Origin: JACVRX01 sp963831385
GTDB lineage: Bacteria > Actinomycetota > Actinomycetes > Jiangellales > Jiangellaceae
DNA length: 64,000 bases
Reading direction: 5' to 3'
NCBI GenBank assembly: GCA_963831385.1
Contig: CAWHPW010000009.1
Coordinates: forward strand, 51,023-115,022
A program made the translations under genes and the position numbers. Below the pieces are notes generated by a model. That model did no database searches. It saw nothing but the letters and a program-made list of their open reading frames with translations, and was not told where the DNA came from. Positions 9,415 through 16,816 of the stretch are shown piece after piece (within the stretch, counting starts at the first letter, position 1; each line of letters opens with the position of its first letter).

Positions 9415-10260
9415 TCATTGTGGCTGGGCGTGTGCGACGAGCCAGTGCAGCGCGGCGTCGGCGCTGGACATGACCGAGATGTGGCCGTCCCCCGGCCGCA
9501 GCCACAGCTCTGCCGAAGGGCATCGGTCGGCGAGCCATGCGGCGTGGGCGCTGGGCGCAATCCGGTCGTCCTGGCCGTGCACGAAGAGGACCGGTGCAGC
9601 GATGTCGGCGGGGTCGAAGCCCCACGGAGCGACATAAGCGAGGTCGTCGTCGATCATCGGCCCAGGCCCGGCGGTCAGGGCAGGGCGCACGACGTCGATG
9701 AACCACGACCATTCCCCTGCCAGCGCAGCGTTGTCAGCCGCGGTGAAACCCGGGTCCAATTCGTGCCCCGACGCCTCGTATTGCTCTCTGGCCGTCCGGC
9801 CCTGAGCTGCCGCGGACAGAGTCGCTATCCCGGACTCAGCCATGCCGGCGAACCAGTCGAGGCCGCCGGCGCCGTAGGGCGCGAGGCCGGACACGGCGAC
9901 CACGGCGCGCACGCGATCGGGCAGCAGTGCGGCGCATGCCAGCGCGTGGGCACTGCCACCGGAATGACCCACCACGGCGAACCGCTCGATGCCGAGCGCA
10001 CCGGCGATAGCAACCACGTCCGCAGCCGCCGATGCGACGGTACGGCCCGGCATAGGCGTCGAACCGCCGTAACCCGGCCGATCATGCGAAACCCAGCGGA
10101 TTCCGAGCCGTTCTGACAGCGGCAACAACGGGCGCGGTGGCGCGCCGATGTTGGGTGTGCCGTGGTGCCAGAAGACGGTGTGCGAGCTTCCGGCGTCCGC
10201 GCCCGTGTCATAGACGTGCAGAATCCTGTCCCCGGCCAGGTCGAGGTCGGTCTCGATCAT
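9415..10260 (-). CDS. Alpha/beta hydrolase
   Basis: A 281-residue alpha/beta-fold hydrolase. The oxyanion region WHHGTPNIG lies near residue 31, the nucleophile elbow GHSGGSAHAL near 112 and a late GDGH segment supplies the likely catalytic histidine; VLFVHGQDDRI holds the likely acid. It has no signal peptide, so it is cytoplasmic. Its ATG overlaps the TGA of the upstream sigma factor gene (ATGA), so it is the last gene of a three-gene operon with the YCII-like and sigma factor genes. The substrate is unknown. Confidence 0.85.
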   Translation of the reverse strand: MIETDLDLAGDRILHVYDTGADAGSSHTVFWHHGTPNIGAPPRPLLPLSERLGIRWVSHDRPGYGGSTPMPGRTVASAAADVVAIAGALGIERFAVVGHSGGSAHALACAALLPDRVRAVVAVSGLAPYGAGGLDWFAGMAESGIATLSAAAQGRTAREQYEASGHELDPGFTAADNAALAGEWSWFIDVVRPALTAGPGPMIDDDLAYVAPWGFDPADIAAPVLFVHGQDDRIAPSAHAAWLADRCPSAELWLRPGDGHISVMSSADAALHWLVAHAQPQ

Positions 10261-11495
10261 GGCTGTCCCATTCCGTCGATGTCTGCGGTCAGCTCGTCGC
10301 GACGTCGCCCCAACTGTCGGCGTTCCTGATCGGTCTCGGCGAGCGCAAGCGCCTCGTCGAATGCCTGCACGGCCTCGGCGGTCAAGCCAGCGCGAGCGAG
10401 GAGGTCGGCTCGTGCAGCCGGCAGCAGGTGGGAGTTCTGCAGCCTCGGCTCGGCAGCCAAGTCGTCAAGCGCCGCGACTCCAGCGAGCGGCTCGTCGCTC
10501 ATGCCGACGGCGATCGCCCGGTTGAGCGCCACGATGGGAGACGGCCCGAGCTCCATCAGCTCGTCGTACAACGTCACGATCGCCGGCCAGTCGGTGCCGG
10601 CGGCATCGCGCGCGGTGGCATGGGCCGCCGCGAGGTCGGCCTGGATCCGGTAGCTGCCGCGCTCGCTGCCTGGTAACTGTGTCAGGGCAAGCGCCTCGGC
10701 CATGGCTGCGGTGTCCCAACGGGATCGGTCCTGCTGTTCGAGAGTGACGAGCTCGCCGCCGACTGTTCGAGCGTTGCGGCGTGCGTGGTGCAGAAGCATC
10801 AGCGAGAGCAGCCCGCGGGACTCGTCGGACTCGGGCATGAGCTCGACCAGGAGCCGGCCCAGCCGGATCGCCTCGTCGGCCAGCTCGGCGTCGACTGCGG
10901 CATACCCTGAGGTGAAGATCAGGTAGATCACTGTCAGTACTCCGTCGAGCCGCTCGGGAAGCACCGAGGCGGTCGGTACGCGATACGGGATGCTGGCATT
11001 TCTGATCTTGCGCTTGGCGCGCAGCAGGCGCTGTCCCATGGTCGCCTCGGTGGTCAGAAATGCGCGCGCGACGGCCGCGGTCGGCAGTCCCGCCACCACC
11101 TTGAGGGTCAGCGCCACCCGCGCCTCCATCGGCAGCGCCGGGTGACAGCAGGTAAAGATCAGTCTCAACCGGTCATCGTCGACAGTCGTACTGTGGGTGC
11201 TCGGATCCGGGCTGCGGCGGGACTCCTCGAGCGCGCTGAGCTCGGCCAGCTTGCCCCGCTCGACATTGGCGCGGCGGATCAAGTCGATCGCCCGATGCCT
11301 CGCCGTGGTGGTCAGCCACGCGGCCGGATTCTCGGGGATACCGTCGAGTGGCCACCGTTGGAGCGCCCGCTCGGCGGCGTCCGCAACGGCATCCTCCGCC
11401 AGATCCCAATCACCGGTCGTGCCGATGAGCGCCGCGATGATCCGCAACCGCTCGGCCGCCAGGGCGTCGGCGACAGCTGTGCCGACCCGGTTCAC
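10257..11495 (-). CDS. ECF sigma factor of the ECF42 (SigJ/YCII-linked) type
   Basis: A 412-residue sigma factor. Region 2 (residues 1-90) contains DWDLAEDAVADAAERAL and NPAAWLTTTARHRAIDLIRR; region 4 follows (about 110-170, with ARVALTLKVVAGLPTAAVARAFL). A long C-terminal helical domain of about 230 residues comes next, as in ECF42 proteins, which lack a classic anti-sigma factor and use this TPR-like extension for control. The gene directly upstream encodes a YCII/DGPF-domain protein, the usual ECF42 partner. The start is GTG at 11495, 7 bases after the upstream stop; the end overlaps the hydrolase start. Confidence 0.92.
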   Translation of the reverse strand: MNRVGTAVADALAAERLRIIAALIGTTGDWDLAEDAVADAAERALQRWPLDGIPENPAAWLTTTARHRAIDLIRRANVERGKLAELSALEESRRSPDPSTHSTTVDDDRLRLIFTCCHPALPMEARVALTLKVVAGLPTAAVARAFLTTEATMGQRLLRAKRKIRNASIPYRVPTASVLPERLDGVLTVIYLIFTSGYAAVDAELADEAIRLGRLLVELMPESDESRGLLSLMLLHHARRNARTVGGELVTLEQQDRSRWDTAAMAEALALTQLPGSERGSYRIQADLAAAHATARDAAGTDWPAIVTLYDELMELGPSPIVALNRAIAVGMSDEPLAGVAALDDLAAEPRLQNSHLLPAARADLLARAGLTAEAVQAFDEALALAETDQERRQLGRRRDELTADIDGMGQP

Positions 11496-11502
11496 ACGTG
11501 GG

Positions 11503-11853
11503 TCACCCGGCCTCGTCGCCGAGCGGCCAGAGTGGCCGCAGCTCCAACCGACCGCCGGCCGCCATCGGGTGCTGCGCCGCGATCTCGATCGCCTCGTCGA
11601 GATCCCTGCACTCGAGGATGTCGAAGCCGACGATCCACTCTCGCGACTCCGCGAACGGACCGTCGGTCACCAACACCTTGCCGCCTCGCCGCCGCACGGT
11701 CGTGGAATCTTCCACCGGCCGCAGCCGGTCGCCCATGACCCACCTGCCGGCGGCTTCATGGGTGCCCACCCACGTGTCGATGTCCAGAGTGCCCTCGCCG
11801 GTCTCGTCGACGTCTGCATCCGGATCGGTGGCGACGAACATCAGGTACTTCAT
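11503..11853 (-). CDS. YCII-related (DGPF domain) protein
   Basis: A 116-residue small protein. It starts MKYLMFVATDP and carries VTDGPFAESREWIVGFDIL, the DGPF motif of YCII-like proteins that are paired with ECF42 sigma factors in actinobacteria. The fold is a ferredoxin-like alpha/beta barrel with a conserved His/Asp pair; its molecular role in sigma control is not settled. The ATG at 11853 has GGGGAGC about 7 bases upstream; longer starts add unrelated sequence. It is the first gene of the operon with the sigma factor and hydrolase genes. Confidence 0.88.
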   Translation of the reverse strand: MKYLMFVATDPDADVDETGEGTLDIDTWVGTHEAAGRWVMGDRLRPVEDSTTVRRRGGKVLVTDGPFAESREWIVGFDILECRDLDEAIEIAAQHPMAAGGRLELRPLWPLGDEAG

Positions 11854-11959
11854 GCCAGCTCCCCACAGTGATTCAACGGATCCTACGAAGGACGACGAAC
11901 GAGCTTTGCTGAATCCGACACCGTGCGATGAGCCGTCCATACGGTGACACCATGAGTAG

Positions 11960-13057
11960 ATGGTCCCGGCCGGCTGGCGGATGGCGCTTGTCGCCCTCGC
12001 CCTCACCGCCTGCACCATCGACACCAGTGCCGACGAGCGACCCGACCCCGATGACGACCGGGCGGTCCGAAGCAATGCCGCCCTGGGAGCCGCAATCGTC
12101 GCCGATGAGCCGGGGTGTTCCGGTGCGGTTGGAGTCGAAGGCGACGTCGTCTGGACGGGTGCTAGAGGTATCGCAGACCTTGAATCCGGAGAAGCACTCA
12201 CCGAGGACACGATTTTCGACATCGGGAACGTGGCCAACCAGTTGACGGCGACGGCGGTCCTTCTGCTGGCCGAAGAGGGCGAGCTGCGCCTTGAAAATCC
12301 GGTCTCTGTCTACCTCGACGGACTGCCCGGCTGGGCGGATGAGGTCACCGTCAGCAATCTCGTCCATCACACCAGCGGCCTGCCGGACTACGTCGACCTC
12401 CTGATGGACCAAGGACTCGAGCGGCACGATGCGACGACCCAGGAGCAAGCCGTTAGGGCGCTGGGTACCAGCGCTGGACTGCAATTCGCGGCAGGATCCA
12501 GGTTCCGATACTCCGGCTCCGATTACCTATTGCTTGCAGAGATCGTGCATGCCGTGACCGGGTCGACCCTCCCGGAGGTTTTGGCGCAACGGGTGTTCGA
12601 GCCACTTGGGCTGGACATGACGATGGATCCGTCGGGCCAGTTCCCGGACAAGGCGGTGTCCTATCGCCGGGTCCTGGGCGGCAGCTACGAGGACGCTGAC
12701 TGGGCCTGGGCGCAGGTCGGCGACGGCGGGATCCAGACCACACCGACGGAATTGGTTCGGTGGGCGGACAATTTTCGAACGGGAGATCTCGGCGGTTCGA
12801 CGCTGCAGTACGCCCAGCTGGCCGATGCGCCGAGGACCTCCTTGAGCATGTCGGAGCGGTTCGAGAACGAGCGTTACGGCGCCGGGTTCTTCATCGGCAT
12901 CGACGGCGGGCTCTTCGACCTCGGTGAATGGGAGGGGTTCACCACGGCGATGGAGGTCACCCCGGACCGACGGGTCGCCGCAGCGGTGGCCTGCAACAGC
13001 GATTGGCTGGTCCCGTCGGCGACGGCAACCATCCTCACCCTGATCTGGTCGTCGTGA
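11960..13057 (+). CDS. Serine hydrolase (beta-lactamase/S12 family) relative lacking the SxxK motif, lipoprotein
   Basis: A 365-residue secreted protein with a lipobox-like LALTAC near residue 18. Overall it follows the class C beta-lactamase/D-aminopeptidase family: TIFDIGNVANQLTA at about 85-98, VSNLVHHTSGLPDYVD at about 130-145, FRYSGSDYLLLAEIV near 185 and QTTPTELVRWADNF. In active members the first segment reads S-x-x-K; here it is N-V-A-N, so both the catalytic serine and lysine are gone, and the Y-x-N motif is Y-S-G. It is therefore probably a non-catalytic relative (binding or regulatory) or a decaying gene. An in-frame stop lies right before the ATG at 11960; an alternative ATG is at 11981. 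Confidence 0.82.
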   Translation: MVPAGWRMALVALALTACTIDTSADERPDPDDDRAVRSNAALGAAIVADEPGCSGAVGVEGDVVWTGARGIADLESGEALTEDTIFDIGNVANQLTATAVLLLAEEGELRLENPVSVYLDGLPGWADEVTVSNLVHHTSGLPDYVDLLMDQGLERHDATTQEQAVRALGTSAGLQFAAGSRFRYSGSDYLLLAEIVHAVTGSTLPEVLAQRVFEPLGLDMTMDPSGQFPDKAVSYRRVLGGSYEDADWAWAQVGDGGIQTTPTELVRWADNFRTGDLGGSTLQYAQLADAPRTSLSMSERFENERYGAGFFIGIDGGLFDLGEWEGFTTAMEVTPDRRVAAAVACNSDWLVPSATATILTLIWSS

Positions 13058-13060
13058 CTC

Positions 13061-13296
13061 TCAGCCCGGCACCGCGCGGAAGACGGCCACCCGGAAGCCT
13101 TCCGGTGTCGTCGGATCGGCCAGGGTCGCTACGAACGCGAGCTGCCCGGAGTCGCTGGGTCCTTCTTCGCAGAAGACGAGGTTCTGCACCGACGTGCCGT
13201 CCAACGCGTCCCCGGTGGAGACCACGCGGTCGGCCGTCGCGTCCGGTCCTGTGAAGATCCCGGTAGTCGTGAAGTCGTCGAGGGTAGCGTTTGGGT
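13061..13296 (-). pseudogene. C-terminal fragment of a secreted repeat protein (NxxGxxxAF-type)
   Basis: Read on the minus strand, about 78 codons downstream of the cupin stop encode DRVVSTGDALDGTSV and then SDSGQLAFVATLADP, ending FRVAVFRAVPG and a stop. The pattern resembles the tandem NxxGxxxAF repeats of choice-of-anchor secreted proteins. There is no start codon or upstream part of the family in frame, because the frame runs into the cupin gene. It is best read as the tail of a lost gene. Confidence 0.4.
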
Positions 13297-13785
13297 TCAG
13301 AGCCAGTAAGTGTCGTGGCGAAGGAAGAACTCGGCGCGCTCGTCGTCGGTCAGCTCGCGGCCTTTCCCCACCTCTGCCAGCGTCTCGAAATAGTCCTCGC
13401 GCGGAGCGCCGGGTGCGAACAGCAAGAGCATCGACGCCCGTTCGGCGTTCTCGTTCTTGAACGCATGGATGCCGCCCTCCGGGACGAACAGGAAGTCGCC
13501 GGCCGTGGCTTCGACCCACCGCTCGCCGTCGTAGAGGTTGACTGTGCCGAACAGGATGTAGAAGGACTCCGAGATCGTCTTGTGGAAGTGCGGGTCAGGT
13601 CCGCTGACTGTCGGCGCGAAGTCCCACCGGTAGAGGCCGAACTCACCGTCGGTGGACACACCGGTCGCCAGGTAGTGAACGGTGACGCCTGATTGATAGG
13701 TCAGCTCTGGTGCGTGATCGGCGCGTCGTAGTACCGCGCTGACCTCGCCGGACTCGCCGACGTAACGAGGTTCTGGGTACGACAT
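13297..13785 (-). CDS. Cupin domain protein
   Basis: A 162-residue cytoplasmic protein with one cupin-2 barrel. The metal-site motif is visible as PHFHKTISESFYILFGTV (His, His and Glu ligands) at about 66-83, and the second cupin motif as GDFLFVPEGGIHAF with the fourth histidine at about 97-110. A helical tail follows. Such proteins may be dioxygenases, isomerases or binding proteins; the substrate cannot be told. It lies between a gene fragment and a VOC protein gene on the same strand, with 9 bases between its ATG and the VOC stop, so the two are probably co-transcribed. Confidence 0.85.
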   Translation of the reverse strand: MSYPEPRYVGESGEVSAVLRRADHAPELTYQSGVTVHYLATGVSTDGEFGLYRWDFAPTVSGPDPHFHKTISESFYILFGTVNLYDGERWVEATAGDFLFVPEGGIHAFKNENAERASMLLLFAPGAPREDYFETLAEVGKGRELTDDERAEFFLRHDTYWL

Positions 13786-13794
13786 ATCCCGCCG

Positions 13795-14178
13795 TCAGCC
13801 CCCGCTACCGTAGGGCCGAGTGATGATCTCCAGGAAGTGCCCACTGGGGTCTTCCCAGTAGACGCCGCGACCGCCGTCGTTCGTGTTGAACTCACCCTGC
13901 CTGCGCTTGCTGGGGTCGGCCCAATACGGCAGGTCTCGGCTTTGGATTCGGCCGAAAATCTCGTCGAACTCCGCCTCGCCGACCAAGAACGCGTAGTGCT
14001 GCGGGCTTGCCGGGCCGTGGTCGTCGGCGAAGTCGAGGGACACGTCGTTGTCCACCTGCACGATCAGGAACGGGCCGTACGACGTCGGCTCCGGTAGGCC
14101 AAGGATCTCGGCGAGGAATGTCGCTGATTCCCGCTTGTCGCGGACTCGGACGATGGTGTGGTTCAGCAAGACAGTCAC
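13795..14178 (-). CDS. VOC superfamily (glyoxalase/bleomycin resistance-like) protein
   Basis: A 127-residue single-domain protein. It begins VTVLLNHTIVRVRDKRESATFLAEIL and has the metal-ligand His in the first strand, QHYAFLVGEAEFDEIFGR in the middle and the typical ending GVYWEDPSGHFLEIITRPYG with the Glu ligand. The GTG at 14178 gives this start; a longer open frame reads on upstream without conservation. It is probably co-transcribed with the cupin gene. Dioxygenase, isomerase and antibiotic-binding roles all occur in the family. Confidence 0.85.
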   Translation of the reverse strand: MTVLLNHTIVRVRDKRESATFLAEILGLPEPTSYGPFLIVQVDNDVSLDFADDHGPASPQHYAFLVGEAEFDEIFGRIQSRDLPYWADPSKRRQGEFNTNDGGRGVYWEDPSGHFLEIITRPYGSGG

Positions 14179-14347
14179 TGCACCGACGCTACCCCTTCTG
14201 CGCCACACCGAATTTGGCACTCCGTACGGCTGCGATTGGCACGGTGACCTGTCGTTGCGGTGCCGGTTTTGGATGGTTTTGTGGAGCGGTGCAGCGTGCC
14301 AATTCAAATCCGGCGAGCTGTGGGTCGATTCCGAGGTCCTCCGCAAA

Positions 14348-15577
14348 TCACGCTGACTGACGCAGGTCGTCGACCGCCTGCAGCAACCGGTCGACGTCGC
14401 TGAGGTCGTTGTAGTGCACGAGCCCGGCCCGGACGCCGCCACCTGAGTCGCGAACACCGAGCAACCCGGTCAGTTCCCAGGCGTACATGTGGCCGTTCCA
14501 CACGTTGATCCGAGCCCGCGCGCAATGCGAAGCAACCGCCGCAGGGTCAAGTCCTCGCACCCGGAAGTATTCCGTGGCCGTACGCCGGGTAGGCGACGAC
14601 AGCAGCTCGACATGGTCCATCGCGGCGAGCCCGTCGTGCAGACGGGAGAACAGGTCCAACTCGTAGGCAGCCACCGTGTTCATTGAACTCACCACGCGCT
14701 CCCGCCGGCTCATCCCATGCCTCGAATCGCTGGCCAATCCAGCCAGGTGGTCGACGGCCGCGGCGACGCCGGCGAAGTCGGCGAACGGCGACGTGCCGGT
14801 CTCGAAGCGCCACGGGACCTCGTCGGCTGCCGGGGCGAGCTTGTCAGGGCGTAGCGGCTCCCACAACGATGCATCGGCGACCATCGCGCCGATGTGTGGA
14901 CCTGACCACTTGTATGCCGAGGTCAACCACACGTCAGCGCCCAGAGCCACCATGTCGACGGGCAGGTGCGGGGTCGCGTGGACGCCGTCGACGACGACGA
15001 TCGCGCCAACGGCGTGGGCCCGCTTGGCGATCTCCGCCACGTCCGGGATCGAGCCGGTCAGGTTGCTGGCGGCCGTGACGGCCACCATTCGGGTGCGTTC
15101 GTCAAGCACGTCGTCGTATGCCTCCGGATCGAGATCCGTTGATGGCAGCTCGGGCTGCACCCATCGCGCGACGGCGCCCACGCGGTCAGCCCAGATCAGC
15201 CACGGACGCACATTGGCGTCGTGGTCCAACCGGGATACGACGATCTCGTCACCTGGGTGCCAGGTCGCTGACAACGTCTGTGCCAAGCGGAAGATGAGGC
15301 TGGTCGAGTTCGGCCCGAGGACGACACCACGGGAGTCGGGTCCGCCGACCAGGTCGGCGACGGCCGCCCGCGCCTCGTCGGCGTGCGTACCTGACCGCAG
15401 ACTCGCCGCGAAAGCGCCGCCATGATTGCCGATCCCCGATCGGTAGGCCCGCGAGGTCGCCTCGATCACCGCGTTCGGAACCTGGGTGCCGGCCGCTCCG
15501 TCCAGGTAGGCCCAGCCGTCGGATAGAGCTGGGTAGTGCGCGCGTACAGCGGCGACGTCATAGGTCGCGATGCTCAC
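14348..15577 (-). CDS. Cysteine desulfurase-like aminotransferase class V protein
   Basis: A 409-residue PLP enzyme of the cysteine desulfurase-like group (TIGR01976-like). GWAYLDGAAGTQVP is at the N-terminus, VVVDGVHATPHLPVDM near 215 provides the PLP-pyridine aspartate and the following histidine, and TSAYKWSGPHIG near 240 holds the PLP lysine. No clear persulfide-loop cysteine is seen, so sulfur transfer to Fe-S assembly is doubtful. The GTG at 15577 (VSIATYDVAAV) is preferred; upstream sequence in frame is arginine-rich and not conserved. No suf genes are nearby. Confidence 0.85.
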   Translation of the reverse strand: MSIATYDVAAVRAHYPALSDGWAYLDGAAGTQVPNAVIEATSRAYRSGIGNHGGAFAASLRSGTHADEARAAVADLVGGPDSRGVVLGPNSTSLIFRLAQTLSATWHPGDEIVVSRLDHDANVRPWLIWADRVGAVARWVQPELPSTDLDPEAYDDVLDERTRMVAVTAASNLTGSIPDVAEIAKRAHAVGAIVVVDGVHATPHLPVDMVALGADVWLTSAYKWSGPHIGAMVADASLWEPLRPDKLAPAADEVPWRFETGTSPFADFAGVAAAVDHLAGLASDSRHGMSRRERVVSSMNTVAAYELDLFSRLHDGLAAMDHVELLSSPTRRTATEYFRVRGLDPAAVASHCARARINVWNGHMYAWELTGLLGVRDSGGGVRAGLVHYNDLSDVDRLLQAVDDLRQSA

Positions 15578-15633
15578 CGTCCCGACCCTACGGCTCCTTC
15601 TTCTTGGCGGATCGTCGCCTCGACTTCGGGTGT

Positions 15634-16305
15634 TCATCCTTCGGCGCGGTGCAAGGCATGCTGCTGGCCGGGCCATACGCCGAGGACAACCGCGAGCAGC
15701 AGCACCCAGGCGACGCCAACGCACCAGCCGGCGATCACGTCGGAGGTGAAATGCACACCGAGTGCGATACGGGTAAAGCCGACGGCGCCCACGATCCCGA
15801 TCGCCAGTACGACTACCAGCTGGCGGCCTGATCGGGAAAGAAGCGGCCAGAAGACCACGACCAGCACCGTCGCCATCGCCGCGATACCCGCCGCATGGCC
15901 GCTGGGATAGGAGAAGCCGACAGCCCCGATCGCCCCCTCATAGGACGGGCGGGGCCGGTCGAAGATCACCTTGAGCTGCTCGTTGACCCAACCGATCAAG
16001 CCACCGCCGGCGACGACAAGCACGACCAGTCGCCACCGGCGTCGCCACGCGAGCCACGCCGCCAGCGGGACCAGGAGCCAGACTCTGAAGGCCGAACTGC
16101 CAGCGGCTGTCACCAACCGCAGGAAGTCGACGTCGCTGCCATGGCCGGCTACGACCAACTCATCGCTGATGGCAACGTCGGCGGTGATCAGCGGTTCCCA
16201 GCCTGCCTGCGCGAGGAACCCGAGCGGAATGACGACCAGAAGTGCAGCGGCGACACTCACCACGGCAGCCCGAATCGACCCCACAATGTCGAGGGTAGGC
16301 AGCAA
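15634..16305 (-). CDS. PAP2 family phosphatase, membrane-bound
   Basis: A 223-residue membrane protein with about six helices. All three acid-phosphatase motifs are present: KVIFDRPRP (K-x6-RP), SYPSGHAAG (PSGH) and TRIALGVHFTSD (SR-x5-H-x3-D type, with T in place of S). Members dephosphorylate lipid phosphates such as phosphatidic acid, undecaprenyl pyrophosphate or phosphatidylglycerophosphate on the outer face of the membrane. The substrate is unknown. Confidence 0.9.
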   Translation of the reverse strand: MLPTLDIVGSIRAAVVSVAAALLVVIPLGFLAQAGWEPLITADVAISDELVVAGHGSDVDFLRLVTAAGSSAFRVWLLVPLAAWLAWRRRWRLVVLVVAGGGLIGWVNEQLKVIFDRPRPSYEGAIGAVGFSYPSGHAAGIAAMATVLVVVFWPLLSRSGRQLVVVLAIGIVGAVGFTRIALGVHFTSDVIAGWCVGVAWVLLLAVVLGVWPGQQHALHRAEG

Positions 16306-16350
16306 CTGCTGAACAGGGGCTGACGGCGGGCCTGTCCGCCGTCGGACGGA

Positions 16351-16713
16351 TCAGCGCTTCGCCTTCTTTGGCTTCGGGGCCTTGGGCGGCAGTGTGGCGA
16401 CGTAGGCCAGTGCTCGCTCCGCCCAGCCACCGCCCTTGGCCGGATCCTCCCGCCACGACTCCGGCAGGCTGACGTATCCGCCCATCGGCCGCTCGGCGGG
16501 CCCGAACGGCCCACCGCCTTCTGCCAACAACTGCTCCCGGTCCGGGGTTGCCAACTTGACACCCACTTCGGAGCCGAACAGCCCGGCGAACATGTTGCCG
16601 TTCACAAATCCCCCGATGTTGCCGAACATCGGCTTGACCTCAACCCGTGGATCCGGCGGCAGGATCGACCGGAAGTACTCCTTGTCGTCTTCTGTTGGCT
16701 TCGGGATTTGCAC
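16351..16713 (-). CDS. TfoX/Sxy N-terminal domain protein
   Basis: A 120-residue protein matching the TfoX N-terminal domain: VEVKPMFGNIGGFVNGNMFAGLF at about 25-47, VGVKLATPDREQLLAEGG, and a lysine-rich tail (KAPKPKKAKR). In gamma-proteobacteria TfoX activates competence genes; stand-alone actinobacterial copies have no proven role. The GTG at 16713 has an AGGA site about 6 bases upstream. It is divergent from the large regulator gene at 16817. Confidence 0.85.
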   Translation of the reverse strand: MQIPKPTEDDKEYFRSILPPDPRVEVKPMFGNIGGFVNGNMFAGLFGSEVGVKLATPDREQLLAEGGGPFGPAERPMGGYVSLPESWREDPAKGGGWAERALAYVATLPPKAPKPKKAKR

Positions 16714-16816
16714 GCTCGGTCCTCCTTGTCATCCCCGACGGCTTCGACTGCCAAGACGGTAGCGTCGGTACAGATCTTCGGCGGCTGTTCGGAGCGAGGC
16801 GGCGGGAGCACACGAC

